Positions 54,938 through 63,952 are shown, numbered from the stretch's first letter. The stretch is DNA of 64,000 nt from Microlunatus speluncae (GCF_009299835.1 NZ_VKCZ01000007.1:62001-126000); one strand, 5' to 3'. Notes: generated by a model not told the origin, from the letters alone. Numbers and translations are program-made.

Positions 54938-56704
54938 ATGGACGAGCAGCTGGCCGCCGCGAGATTGAGATTCCTGACGGCGGAACCCGTACATCCCCGC
55001 GAGGTGCGGCACACGATCCTCGCGTCCTGGAAGCGCTCGCGGCACTGGAATCTCCCGGCCGACCGGATCGAGCTGCCCTACATCGCCGATCCCGACCTCG
55101 AACTGCCGCTGGCCCGGAGCGCCGACCCGGTGCTGCAACGGCTGCATGATCATCTCGACGGCCAGCCGATCAGCGTGATCCTCACCGATCGCACCGGGAT
55201 GGTGCTCACCCGGCTCACCGCCGACGGGCGGCTCAGTCAGCACCTGGACAAGGTGAAGCTGGCGCCCGGTTTCAGTTATGCCGAACAGTTCGCGGGCACC
55301 AACGGCATCGGTACGGCGCTCGAGGGTGGCCGGCCGATGCACGTGTTCGGGCACGAGCACTACGCCGAGGATCTGGAGGATCTGGCCTGCGCCGGGGTGC
55401 CGATCAAGCATCCGATCAGCGGCAAGACCGTCGGCGCGGTCGACCTGACCTGCTGGCGCAAGGACGCCGGGTCGTTGCTGATCGCGCTGGCCAAGACGAC
55501 CGCCGACCAGATCCGGACGGCGCTGCTGAACGACACCAGCGCCCGCGAGCTCGAGCTGCTGCAGGTCTATCTGCAGGCGAGCCGGCGGTCCGGCGAGATG
55601 GTGATCGCCATCGACCGGGATCTGGTGCTGATGAACGATTCCGCCCGGCAGGTGCTGGATTCGGCCGATCAGCCGATGCTGCTGCGGCACGCGACCGAGC
55701 TGCTGGCCGGCGGGCGCCGCGCGCCGACCTTGATCGAACTGCCGAGCGGCCGGCGGGTCCGGATCTCCTGCCGGCCGGTGAATCCGGATCGACCCGGCGG
55801 CGGCATCGTGCAGCTGACCCCGCTGCCGGTCGAGCCCGCGCGCCCGGCCCAGTCGCGCGAACCGGCCCGGCCGATCCTGCCCGGCGTGGTCGGCACCGGT
55901 CCGCTGTGGCTGGGCAGTTGTCGCGCGGTGGACCGGGCCTACCGGGCCGGCGAATGGCTGGTGCTCAGCGGCGAGCCGGGGGTCGGCAAGCTCGCCCTGG
56001 CCCGCGCGGCGAACCAGCTGAACCACCCGGCGACACCGTTTCCCGTGGTCGATGCCGCCACGACCGCGGAGGGCTGGATCGCCGACCTGGAAGCCGAACT
56101 GCTCGACGACACCGTGCGGGCGCTGGCGATCCGACATGTCGACCGGCTCGACCCGAGCCAGCTGGAGGAGCTGGTCGGCGTCCTCGACACCGCGCGGGAA
56201 CAACGGGCCGGCAGTCTGTGGGTCGCGGTCACTCTCACTCCCGGCAGCTCGACGGAGCCGGACCTGACCTCGCTGCTGACGCTGTTTCCGCTGACCGTCG
56301 ACGTGCCACCGCTGCGGCACCACATCGAGGATCTGCGCCGGCTGGTGCCGTTCTTCCTGGGCCGGCTCGGCCGCGGCGGCGAACTGACCTGCTCGCCCGA
56401 GGCGCTGCAACAGCTGTCCCGCTCGACCTGGCCCGGCAACACCGGCGAGCTGTATCAGGTGCTCAAGCAGGTCGTCCGGCATCGCCGCCGGCAGGGCGCG
56501 ATCCTCGCCTCCGAGCTGCCCGCCGATCACCAGGCGATCAGCCGCCGCCAGCTCACCCAGCTCGAGTCGCTGGAGCGGGACGCGATCGTGCAGAGCCTGG
56601 CCGACAGCAACGGCAACAAGGACAAGGCGGCCCGCTCGCTCGGGATGAGCCGGGCCACGATCTATCGCAAGATCCACGAGTACGGGATCCGGGCTCCGCG
56701 CTGA
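54938..56704 (+). CDS. mimR: GAF-AAA-Fis transcriptional activator of the monooxygenase cluster (MimR/AcoR-like)
   Basis: 588 residues. An N-terminal signal region with a GAF domain (about 60-200; GFSYAEQFAGTNGIGTALEG, the AcoR-type landmark) leads to an AAA-type domain with Walker A GEPGVGKLALARAANQL (about 350). The C-terminal Fis helix-turn-helix is GNKDKAARSLGMSRATIYRK. The GAFTGA loop that contacts sigma-54 in true NtrC proteins is missing, and the Walker B region is weak. It probably acts through another sigma factor. ATG at 54938 follows GGAGGG. Divergent from the cluster it likely controls. Confidence 0.88.
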   Translation: MDEQLAAARLRFLTAEPVHPREVRHTILASWKRSRHWNLPADRIELPYIADPDLELPLARSADPVLQRLHDHLDGQPISVILTDRTGMVLTRLTADGRLSQHLDKVKLAPGFSYAEQFAGTNGIGTALEGGRPMHVFGHEHYAEDLEDLACAGVPIKHPISGKTVGAVDLTCWRKDAGSLLIALAKTTADQIRTALLNDTSARELELLQVYLQASRRSGEMVIAIDRDLVLMNDSARQVLDSADQPMLLRHATELLAGGRRAPTLIELPSGRRVRISCRPVNPDRPGGGIVQLTPLPVEPARPAQSREPARPILPGVVGTGPLWLGSCRAVDRAYRAGEWLVLSGEPGVGKLALARAANQLNHPATPFPVVDAATTAEGWIADLEAELLDDTVRALAIRHVDRLDPSQLEELVGVLDTAREQRAGSLWVAVTLTPGSSTEPDLTSLLTLFPLTVDVPPLRHHIEDLRRLVPFFLGRLGRGGELTCSPEALQQLSRSTWPGNTGELYQVLKQVVRHRRRQGAILASELPADHQAISRRQLTQLESLERDAIVQSLADSNGNKDKAARSLGMSRATIYRKIHEYGIRAPR

Positions 56705-56723
56705 CCTGTGCCAGGATGCCGGG

Positions 56724-57530
56724 GTGGACGAGCACTCCAAGATCAATCTGGCGTTCTGGGACGAGGTCACCCCGCACCACGCACGCTCCGATCACTACGC
56801 CATCGAACGCTTCATCGCCGATCCGGATCGCCTCGGCGCCGTCGAGTCGGCCGAGATCGGCGACGTCTCCGGTCGCTCGATCTGCCATCTGCAATGCCAC
56901 CTCGGCCTGGACACCCTCTCCCTGGCCCACCGCGGCGGCACCGTCACCGGTGTCGACTTCTCCGCCGAGTCGATCAAGTTCGCTCGCGAACTCTCAATCA
57001 GGACAGGGATTCCGGCCCGCTTCGTCCAGAGCGACGTGCTGACCGCGGCCGAGACCCTGGGGGAGACGTACGACCTCGTCTTCACCACCCGCGGCGTGCT
57101 GATGTGGATCGGCGATCTTGCCGCCTGGGCCCGCAGCTGTGCCCGACTGCTCCGCCCGGGTGGCGTCTTCTATCTGCTCGACCTGCATCCGCTGGGCATG
57201 CTGCTGCAGCAGACCGGCGCGGGCCTCGAGTTGACCGGCAGCTACTTCGGCTCGGCCGAGCCCAGCATCACCGCAGAGGACGCCTCGTACGCGGTCAGCG
57301 ATGTCGGCCTGACCCATCAGGAGACCCACGAGTGGATCCATCCCGTCGGGAAGGTGCTGACCGCGCTGATCGACGCCGGGATCATGATCGACTTCCTGCA
57401 CGAGCACCCCGCCGATGATCATGCCCCGACCACCCTCTCCCCCACCGACACCGCCCCCGGCATCCCCGACCTCCCTGCCCTCTACTCCATCCGCGGCCAT
57501 CTCCCCCAAACCGCTCGTTCCGTCCCCTGA
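56724..57530 (+). CDS. Class I SAM-dependent methyltransferase
   Basis: 268 residues from a GTG start. SAM-binding motif I is weakly present as SICHLQCHLGLDTLSLAHRG, followed by VTGVDFSAESIKFA with the acidic residue for SAM ribose, and LLRPGGVFYLLDLHPLGMLL. Substrate unknown. It follows the activator gene by 19 bases. Its last residues (TARSVP) and TGA stop are encoded by a degenerate type-A repeat, so the C-terminus has probably been altered by repeat insertion. Confidence 0.88.
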   Translation: MDEHSKINLAFWDEVTPHHARSDHYAIERFIADPDRLGAVESAEIGDVSGRSICHLQCHLGLDTLSLAHRGGTVTGVDFSAESIKFARELSIRTGIPARFVQSDVLTAAETLGETYDLVFTTRGVLMWIGDLAAWARSCARLLRPGGVFYLLDLHPLGMLLQQTGAGLELTGSYFGSAEPSITAEDASYAVSDVGLTHQETHEWIHPVGKVLTALIDAGIMIDFLHEHPADDHAPTTLSPTDTAPGIPDLPALYSIRGHLPQTARSVP

Positions 57531-57709
57531 GCCCGCTTGTTCCTTCCCCTGAGCCTGTCGAAGGGCCGTTTGTTCCGTTCCCTGAGCCTGTCGAAGGGCC
57601 GTTTGTTCCGTTCCCTGAGCCTGTCGAAGGGAAGCCAGGTGATCATCTGGCGGCGAATCCGGCCGGAGATCGGGCTGGCCCTTCGACAAGCTCAGGGAAC
57701 GGAACAAGC
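57513..57709. repeat. Tandem type-A repeats after the methyltransferase gene
   Basis: Copies are at about 57513-57535 (degenerate, includes the gene's stop), 57538-57567, 57569-57600 and 57601-57634 in direct tandem (TTGTTCCGTTCCCTGAGCC, TGTCGAAGGGCCG). An inverted copy lies at 57679-57709. Two units are identical over 32 bases, suggesting recent amplification. The remaining sequence up to 57921 shows no gene. Confidence 0.9.
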
Positions 57710-57921
57710 GCTGTCGATCATGAACGACATGCAGACGCACCCGGAGCCAGGGCCGGTCGACGGGCGTGCTGGGTCCCGTCGAGGCGCCTGGCTCCGGGTG
57801 CGTCAGCAGGCCTTCGACACCGGCCGGAGCAGGTCGGTGATTCAACGGTACGTTCCGGATCACCGTCAGGCCAGCGATTATTCGGCCATGATCAGCCGAC
57901 GCCGGCGATTATCCTGAGCCG

Positions 57922-58851
57922 GTGCAGGAGATCCCGGACCCGATGACGCTGGCGCGGTTCACCCTGGCGCAGCAACACCCGCTCACCGTCGGCTGGGCCG
58001 ACGAGCAGGTGCGACTGGCCGAGCTCGCGCGTGATCATGAAGACGACGTGATGCTGTCGACCGATCGCAAGGTGGCGCGGCTCCGGCGGGACCGGTTTGC
58101 GCCCGGCCGGCCGATCGAGGTGATGCTGAACCGCTGGCTGGCCGTCTCCGACGATCTGGACGTGATGCTGAGCATGCGCTACGAGGGCGGCGACCGGAGC
58201 CTGCCCTTCGTCGACGCGTCGGTGCTCAGCCGCGCCGTCACCCCGGCCGACCTGGCGCCACTGGCCGACGCCGCGCGCTCCTGTTTCGGCGAGTTGCGGC
58301 CCGACTATCTGCGGGTGTGGAGCGCCGAACCGCCGGAGCGGTTTCCCGAGGCCGGCCCGGACAAGCGGTTCCTGGCGGCGCCGCTTCGTGATCTTCGTTC
58401 CGGACCCGTACCGGATGGGCTGCGGTTCCGGATCGCGACCGACCTGGAGCACTACGCCGAGGCCAAGGCGGCCTATGACGCGGTCGATGCGCGGCACCCC
58501 CGGCACCGGCGCCAGGCCGCGCTGCAAGATCAACAAGACCTGGCTGAGACCATGGCCGCCGGGCTGCTGTTCGACGTGCTGGCCGACGACCGGTGGATCG
58601 GCTACGTCGCCGCGACCGCGACCTCCAAGCTCGGCCTGCCCGGCTTCACCGTGCACGAGTTGATCTTGACCGAGTCGGGTCGTGGCGCCGGCCGCGGCCG
58701 CTACCTGAGCACCCTGCTGGCCCGGGCCCTGCCCGACTCCGGCGAAGTCCTGATCGGCACCATCCACCTATCCAACACCGGCGCCCAGCGAGCCGCCCGC
58801 GCCGCCGGCCGGCACGACGTCGGCGGCTGGTTCGCCGTCCCCCTCAACTAG
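57922..58851 (+). CDS. GNAT-like acetyltransferase
   Basis: 309 residues from GTG 57922, or ATG 57943 if AGGAG is used. The C-terminal third shows an acetyl-CoA-binding-like segment (ESGRGAGRGRYLSTLLARAL) and TIHLSNTGAQRAARAAGRHD, typical of the end of a GNAT fold. The N-terminal two thirds are less recognisable and may be a second, degenerate GNAT module. Substrate unknown. A type-B palindrome starts directly after the stop. Confidence 0.7.
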   Translation: MQEIPDPMTLARFTLAQQHPLTVGWADEQVRLAELARDHEDDVMLSTDRKVARLRRDRFAPGRPIEVMLNRWLAVSDDLDVMLSMRYEGGDRSLPFVDASVLSRAVTPADLAPLADAARSCFGELRPDYLRVWSAEPPERFPEAGPDKRFLAAPLRDLRSGPVPDGLRFRIATDLEHYAEAKAAYDAVDARHPRHRRQAALQDQQDLAETMAAGLLFDVLADDRWIGYVAATATSKLGLPGFTVHELILTESGRGAGRGRYLSTLLARALPDSGEVLIGTIHLSNTGAQRAARAAGRHDVGGWFAVPLN

Positions 58852-58905
58852 CCGAGTTGTCAGAACTGAGTTGTGTCAGGGCACAACTCAGTTCTGACAA
58901 CTCGG
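58852..58905. repeat. Type-B palindrome, copy 4 (perfect)
   Basis: Twenty-four-base arms (left begins CCGAGTTGTCAGAACTGAGT) are exact reverse complements around a TCAGGG loop. It occupies the complete gap between convergent genes, 0 bases after one stop and 2 before the other. Confidence 0.93.
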
Positions 58906-58907
58906 CG

Positions 58908-59498
58908 TCAGGGTGGGGTGAAGGCCGACAGCGCGGTGACGGTGATCAGGCGCGGGACCTCGGCCGGGTCGAGGTGCCCGGCCGCGACATCGGCGGCGGC
59001 GCCCTTCATCAGATAGTGCATCACGTTGGCCAGCCAGGCGACCGGAAGATCATCGCGAAAGACGCCTTCAGCCTGGCCGCGCCGGATCAGGTCCATCACC
59101 CGTTGCTCGGGGGCGGCGTGCAACTCGTGCACCCGGCCGGGCGGCAGCAGTGACTGTGCCGCCTCCAGCAGGGCCCCGGCCTGGGCGGTCAGCAGCCAAC
59201 TCGAGGTGATCAGCGCCTCCAGGGCCCGACCCGGATCGGCCGACAGGTCGACCTCACTCAGGGCCGCCTCGCCGCGGGCGAGCAGCCGGGTCAGCGCGGC
59301 CTCGACCAGATTCTCGCGGGACGGGAAGTGCCCGTAGAGCGTGACCCGGCCGACGCCCGCACACTTCGCGATGTCGGCCATGCTCGCCTCCGGGTTGTGA
59401 CCCAGGCAGCCGATCGCGGCCTCGAGGATTCGCTCGACGTTCTGCTGCGCGTCGGCCCGGAGAGCCCGCGTGCGCTGGGTCGAAGAGCCGGCCGCCAT
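58908..59498 (-). CDS. TetR-family transcriptional regulator
   Basis: 196 residues. The helix-turn-helix (RILEAAIGCLGHNPEASMAD, IAKCAGVGRVTLYGHFPSRE) occupies residues about 17-62, with a helical effector domain behind it. ATG at 59498 follows TTGGAGG and is preferred over 59549. Divergent from the MFS exporter at 59585 with strong operator dyads between them, so it is the local repressor. Confidence 0.93.
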   Translation of the reverse strand: MAAGSSTQRTRALRADAQQNVERILEAAIGCLGHNPEASMADIAKCAGVGRVTLYGHFPSRENLVEAALTRLLARGEAALSEVDLSADPGRALEALITSSWLLTAQAGALLEAAQSLLPPGRVHELHAAPEQRVMDLIRRGQAEGVFRDDLPVAWLANVMHYLMKGAAADVAAGHLDPAEVPRLITVTALSAFTPP

Positions 59499-59516
59499 CT
59501 TTTCCTCCAATAAGTT

Positions 59517-59560
59517 GAACACTTGTGTTCGGGTTATGCTACCGTACATAACCTGAACAC
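59517..59560. promoter_or_regulatory. TetR operator array in the TetR/MFS gap
   Basis: GAACACTTGTGTTC (59517-59530) is a GAACAC-N2-GTGTTC dyad. GTGTTCGGGTTATG (59525-59538) pairs with CATAACCTGAACAC (59547-59560) at 13 of 14 positions. The GTGTTC/GAACAC half-site therefore occurs three times before the exporter gene. Confidence 0.65.
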
Positions 59561-59584
59561 TGATGTACGACTTAAGGAGTTCTG

Positions 59585-60964
59585 ATGGCTGACCTGGCCC
59601 CCGCCCCGGCCGAACCCGGGGCCCATCCGCGGCGGTGGCGGATTCTCTGGATGGTGGGCATCGCGCAGTTGATGCTGATCCTCGACGTGACCGTGGTCGC
59701 GATCGCGTTGCCGCACGTCGGCACCGATCTCGGCCTCGCCCGGGAAACGTTGACCTGGGTCGTCAGCGGCTACACGCTGGCCTTCGGCGGCCTGCTGTTG
59801 CTCGGCGGACGCGCCGCCGACCTGTTCGGCGCCCGCCGGTTGGTGCTGATCGGACTGGTCCTGTTCGCGACGGCCTCGCTGGTTGCCGGACTGGCCGTCT
59901 CCGGCCCGATGCTGCTGGCCGGACGCGTCACCCAGGGCCTCGCCGCGGCGATCCTCTCCCCCGCGGCCCTGTCTCTGGTGGTGACGATCTTCGACGGTGA
60001 CGAGCGCAACAAGGCGCTCGGCATCTGGGCCTCGCTCGGTGGCAGCGGTGCCGCCCTGGGCGTGCTGCTCGGCGGGCTGCTGACCGCCGGACCCGGCTGG
60101 CCCTGGGTCTTCTTCGTCAACGTCCCGGTCGGCCTGATCCTGGTCTTCCTGCTCGGGCAGCAGCTGCCGATCCTGCCGCGGCCGGCGACTCGCGGCCGGC
60201 TCGACATCGCCGGCGCGATCCTGGTCACCGCGGCGACCGGCACCCTGATCTATGCCCTGATCGGGGCCGGTGACCGCGGCTGGGTCTCGCCCCTGACGAT
60301 CGGCCTGATCATCGCGGCGGCCCTGCTCTACGTCGGTTTCGTGGCCCGGCAGCTGACCGCCGGCAGCCCGTTGATGGATGTCCGGCTGCTGATCCGGCGC
60401 CCGGTCGCCACCGGCACCGTGCTGATCATGGTCGCCACCGCCCTGATGATCATGGTCTTCTTCCTCGGCACCTTCTACCTGCAGGACTACCAGGGCTTCA
60501 ATCCGCTGATCACCGGCCTGCTCTTCCTGCCGGTGGCGCTGTTCACCATGGGCGGTGCGAATCTCGGCGGCCGGCTGATCGGCCGGCTGGGCGCCCGGAC
60601 CCTCGGCGTCGTCGGACTGCTGGTCGCGGCGGCCGGCATGGCCGTCCCGGCCTTCGTCCCCGGCACCGTGCCGCTGGTGATCGGGGTGGCGGTCGCCGCC
60701 GCCGGCACCGGCACCCTGTTCGTGGTCGCCTCGGCCACGGCCCTCGGCCAGGTCGAGCCGGAGCAGGCCGGCCTGGCCTCCGGGATCGTCAGCACCTTCC
60801 ACGAGTTCGGCGCCTCGCTCGGCGCGGCCGTCGTCTCCAGCATGGCCGCGGCCAGCATCGCCGGGACCTCCGTCGCCGGATTCGGCGCCGGCTTCCTGAC
60901 CGGTGCGATCGTCGCCGTCGTAGCCGCGGCCGCGGTCCTCGTCCTCACCCCACGCCAGCGGTGA
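59585..60964 (+). CDS. MFS efflux transporter, DHA2 (EmrB/QacA) type
   Basis: 459 residues with about 14 membrane helices. Motif A is GGRAADLFGARRLVLIGLVL, the motif C region is RVTQGLAAAILSPAALSLVV, and an LDVTVVAIALPHV segment in helix 1 is typical of the DHA2 group. It presumably exports a drug or metabolite sensed by the divergent TetR protein. AAGGAG precedes the ATG. Confidence 0.93.
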   Translation: MADLAPAPAEPGAHPRRWRILWMVGIAQLMLILDVTVVAIALPHVGTDLGLARETLTWVVSGYTLAFGGLLLLGGRAADLFGARRLVLIGLVLFATASLVAGLAVSGPMLLAGRVTQGLAAAILSPAALSLVVTIFDGDERNKALGIWASLGGSGAALGVLLGGLLTAGPGWPWVFFVNVPVGLILVFLLGQQLPILPRPATRGRLDIAGAILVTAATGTLIYALIGAGDRGWVSPLTIGLIIAAALLYVGFVARQLTAGSPLMDVRLLIRRPVATGTVLIMVATALMIMVFFLGTFYLQDYQGFNPLITGLLFLPVALFTMGGANLGGRLIGRLGARTLGVVGLLVAAAGMAVPAFVPGTVPLVIGVAVAAAGTGTLFVVASATALGQVEPEQAGLASGIVSTFHEFGASLGAAVVSSMAAASIAGTSVAGFGAGFLTGAIVAVVAAAAVLVLTPRQR

Positions 60965-61091
60965 TCAACTGATCACCGCAACCGACGGCCGCCGGGCGAT
61001 CCCCCTCGCCCGGCGGCGCCGTCCCGCCCCGCCCGCCCCAACCCAACCCAACCCGACCCAGCGACCCCGGCACCGAAGCCCGCCCCAGCAC

Positions 61092-61703
61092 CTTCGCGCC
61101 CTTTCCTGCGACTTCGCGCCACCTACAGACGGCGCGAAGACCGAGAAAAGGGCGCGAAGAACCCGCGATCACCCGAGTCGACCGCCCCCACCACCAAACC
61201 GACGACCCCTGCCACCGACCCGACCACCGGCACCGGCACCGCAACCAGCCGACGCCGCCAGCCACCGACTTCGCGCCCTTTCCTGCCACTTCGCACCACC
61301 TACAGACGGCGCGAAGACCGAGCAAAGGGCGCGAAGAACGCGCGATCACCCGAGCCGACCCACCCGCCCCACCACCAACCGCCGACCCCGGCCACCGACC
61401 CGACCACCGGCACCGGCACCGGCCAGCGACACCGCAACCAGCCGCCGCCGCCACTCACCGACTTCGCGCCCTTTCCTGCGACTTCGCACCACCTACAGAG
61501 GCCGCGATGGCATAGCAAGTGGGGCGAAGAGAGTGACTCCCTCGGTGGAACGTTCCTCACCATCCGCCGACCTCGAGCACCGCGGGCACCGCCCCTGTCG
61601 GCCCCAACGCAACAGGCCGACTCACCAACGGCCAGCCTCGCCCCTATTCCTGCCCCTTCGCACCAGCTACAGGGGCCGCGGAGGCCGAGCAAAGGGGGCG
61701 GAG
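61092..61703. repeat. Tandem type-E nested palindromes in a gene-free gap
   Basis: Four copies are at 61092-61159, 61269-61336, 61462-61529 and 61638-61703. The first reads CTTCGCGCCCTTT, then CTTCGCGCC, a 10-base loop, GGCGCGAAG, then AAAGGGCGCGAAG: two nested stems. Spacers of about 110-125 bases between copies 1-3 are also alike (GCGATCACCCGAG, CGACCCGACCACCGGCACC), so the whole is a direct repeat of about 180-190 bases. Copy 4 is degenerate. No convincing gene between 60965 and 61763. Confidence 0.9.
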
Positions 61704-61763
61704 GTGCTGGGTGCAGGGTTCGGCTGCACTGCCGGGGCGTCCGATGGTCGTCTGGCGCTCCGC

Positions 61764-61853
61764 GGCGGAAAGCCGATCAAGGCGGCGAAGCTGATCGAGG
61801 CGGCAAAGGTGATCGAGGCGGCAAGGCAGATCGAGGCGGCGAAGGTGATCAAG
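61764..61853. repeat. Five-unit 18-base tandem repeat
   Basis: The units resemble GCGGCGAAGGTGATCGAG; four clear units at 61782-61853 and a diverged one at 61764-61781. On the plus strand the frame reads repeated (K/R)-x-I-E-A-A and ends KVIKGR-stop at 61862. It could be the tail of a small or decayed gene; no credible start or upstream coding sequence is seen. Confidence 0.8.
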
Positions 61854-61858
61854 GGTCG

Positions 61859-62272
61859 CTAGGCCAAATGGCGGGCCAGGCGCTGGGCGAGGTCGTCGAT
61901 GTCGCCCAGCGGGGCATCGGGCCACTGCTGGCACCAGTCGATCTCGTCCGGGGTGCCGGTGTGTCGGACGAAGACATGCTCGTGGAAGTGGGCAACGCCG
62001 CGGCCGGAGACCTGGGCATGGACGAACTCGACGTCGAGCTCGGCCCGCAGACCGCGGGCCAGGGCGGACCGGACCCGACCGATCGCGGCGGCCTCGTCGT
62101 CGGTGAGCTCATCCAGATACGGCACATGGCGCCGCGACTCGATGAAGACGTAGCCCGCCGGACCGGCCGGCCGGTGGGTCACGGAGACCAGCTCATTGAC
62201 GAAGATCACCGGGCCGACCAGTGGCCCCTCCCCGCTCTGCTTTCGACAGATCGGGCATACGTCCAGCTCCAT
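61859..62272 (-). CDS. HIT-family hydrolase
   Basis: 137 residues. Zinc-type Cys pair CPICRK at the N-terminus and the histidine triad GVAHFHEHVFVRHTG near residue 100 mark a nucleotide-phosphate hydrolase or transferase. ATG at 62272 follows GGAG; the longer in-frame extension enters the type-C repeat. The substrate is probably a dinucleotide or nucleoside phosphoramidate (family knowledge). Confidence 0.9.
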   Translation of the reverse strand: MELDVCPICRKQSGEGPLVGPVIFVNELVSVTHRPAGPAGYVFIESRRHVPYLDELTDDEAAAIGRVRSALARGLRAELDVEFVHAQVSGRGVAHFHEHVFVRHTGTPDEIDWCQQWPDAPLGDIDDLAQRLARHLA

Positions 62273-62324
62273 GATCAACACTCCGCTCCCCGGCAGGTAG
62301 GCCACGTCAATTCTCCGGCACAGC

Positions 62325-62413
62325 CCCTGGAATCCGACCACCAGCTAGCGGGCGACTCCAGCCTGAGCGGCGTGTCGCGGGTGACCCCCTCGACTGGTGG
62401 TCGAATTCCAGGG
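62325..62413. repeat. Type-C palindromic element, copy 2
   Basis: Arms CCCTGGAATCCGACCACCAG (62325-62344) and CTGGTGGTCGAATTCCAGGG (62394-62413) pair at 19 of 20. Compared with copy 1, one G-C pair has become A-T in both arms, and the single mismatch is at the same place. The interior contains GCGGCGTGTCG. It lies 53 bases upstream of the HIT gene start. Confidence 0.88.
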
Positions 62414-62603
62414 AGGTCGTTGCCCTAGCCTCGATCCTTCATGTTCTTGGTTCGGGTTCGGTGTCCCCGGGCTGCGGCTGGGTTGCGCATCCAGCCGAGG
62501 CCGGTCTCGCTGCCGGGTTTCCGCGACCTCACGCCGAGCGGGTTCAACTGATCGTTAGTGCCCTTGCTGACGGGGTGGTCGGCGGGGCGAGCTGGCGCAC
62601 TGG

Positions 62604-62675
62604 CACAAATCGGGGGCGCAACGCCCAGCGGGACCGGAAATCGCCGATGGGACCGGGTTGCACCCCCGATTTGTG
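62604..62675. repeat. Palindromic element (type G)
   Basis: Arms CACAAATCGGGGGCGCAA (62604-62621) and TTGCACCCCCGATTTGTG (62658-62675) pair at 17 of 18 around a 36-base loop. It lies in the gap 62414-62935, where I see no gene. Confidence 0.8.
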
Positions 62676-62935
62676 ACGGTGCACCCGTCAGGACGGCCGC
62701 CTCGTCTGGCCACGACCACAGCGCCGAGGTCGGGCAGCGACAGGAATGCCACCGCACTCGGGGAGCGCGAGCGCTCGCTCTGAACGGGACCTCGAAACCC
62801 CGACCATCCCACTTTCCGCTTCAGGACGAACGTTCCGGTTGGCCGGCCGAACCTGTCGCCACCAAGATCACGAAAGATCGCGGCTAGTGGCGGGGTCAGG
62901 AAGTTCTGTGAGGTGTCTCTGTGGGCAACACGACA

Positions 62936-63952
62936 CTAAGGCTCGGTCCCCGCTCCCCGCAGCTCGGCGAGCAGGTCGGGGCTGGTCCAGCTCCGACGCC
63001 CACCGGTTTCGGCGGCGCGGACCAGCTCGACCAGCCGAGCGTTCACCGGGGCACGTTGGCCGATCCGTTGGGCCAGCCGGATGACCTCGCCGTTGAGTTC
63101 GTCGACCTCGGTCGTCCGGCCGGCGTCGAGGTCGTCCAGCATCGAGGAGCGGGCGTGCGGGTCGATCTTGAGCATCGACGCGGCGAGCCGGGTGAACACG
63201 GCATCCGGCGCGGTCAGCAGGCGCGGCAGCCAGCTCGGGGGCAGCGGGGTGAGTCGGGCGACCGGGATCTCGGCGCGGCGCAGCAGGCGCAGCGCCTCGG
63301 CCAGGCTCAGCGCATAGCAGCGGCGGAAGCGCCGATCGGACAGCTCCTCCCGCAGCGGCAGGCCGGACAGGGCATTGACCGCGTTGTTGAGGTTGAACAG
63401 CAGTTTGGCCCACTGCACCGGGGCCAGCTCGGTGTGGCGGGCGAGCGGCAGCCCGGCCCGCTCGAACGCGGAGAGGTACGGCGACAGGGCCGGATCGGCC
63501 CGGACCGCGAACCCACCGTCGGTGCCGGCGTGGAAGTGGCCGCCGCCCTGGTGCGCCACGTTGAACTGCACCATTCCGTCCAGCACGATCCGCTCGGGCA
63601 GGGCGCGGCGGAGGATCGCGGCGTTGCACAGCCCGTTCTGCAGGCTGATCACCACCGTGCCGGGCCGGGCCACGTCGGCGAGCTCGGCGGCGGCCGACTC
63701 CGTGGCGGCGGACTTCACTGTGACCAGGACGAGTCCGACACCGGTCAGGTCGAGCGCCTTGGTGATCACCCGGGCCCGATCCGGCGGCACCCGCAACTCC
63801 GCGCCGTGCAGGTCGGTCAGCCGCAGCCCGTGCTCGGCGGTCTCGTCGGCGATCCGCGGCCGGCCGACGAACATCTCGGTGGTCCCGGTGGCGGCGAGCC
63901 TGCCGCCGACGTAGCAGCCGATGCTGCCCGCTCCGTACACACACACCTTCAT
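62936..63952 (-). CDS. Ketopantoate reductase-like protein (PanE/ApbA family)
   Basis: 338 residues. The NADP-binding fold at the N-terminus is MKVCVYGAGSIGCYVGGRLA; the middle holds LVTVKSAATESAAAELADVA and the SLQNGLCN segment; the catalytic Lys region is VQWAKLLFNLNNAVNALSGL near residue 185. The C-terminal helical domain has SSMLDDLDAGRTTEVDELNG, the family signature. It would reduce 2-dehydropantoate, although many paralogues act on other 2-oxo acids. ATG at 63952 is preferred over GTG at 63961. Confidence 0.92.
   Translation of the reverse strand: MKVCVYGAGSIGCYVGGRLAATGTTEMFVGRPRIADETAEHGLRLTDLHGAELRVPPDRARVITKALDLTGVGLVLVTVKSAATESAAAELADVARPGTVVISLQNGLCNAAILRRALPERIVLDGMVQFNVAHQGGGHFHAGTDGGFAVRADPALSPYLSAFERAGLPLARHTELAPVQWAKLLFNLNNAVNALSGLPLREELSDRRFRRCYALSLAEALRLLRRAEIPVARLTPLPPSWLPRLLTAPDAVFTRLAASMLKIDPHARSSMLDDLDAGRTTEVDELNGEVIRLAQRIGQRAPVNARLVELVRAAETGGRRSWTSPDLLAELRGAGTEP

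Noticed and set aside
60945..61692. Minus-strand open frames with repeated RAVCRWCEVAGKGAK-like peptides
   Set aside because: They arise from reading through the type-E DNA repeats; there is no ribosome site, and the Trp/Cys/Arg-rich composition is unlike real proteins here.
61092..61703. CRISPR array at the regularly spaced palindromic units
   Set aside because: The units are 66-68 bases long, the intervening spacers resemble each other instead of being unique, and no cas genes are present.
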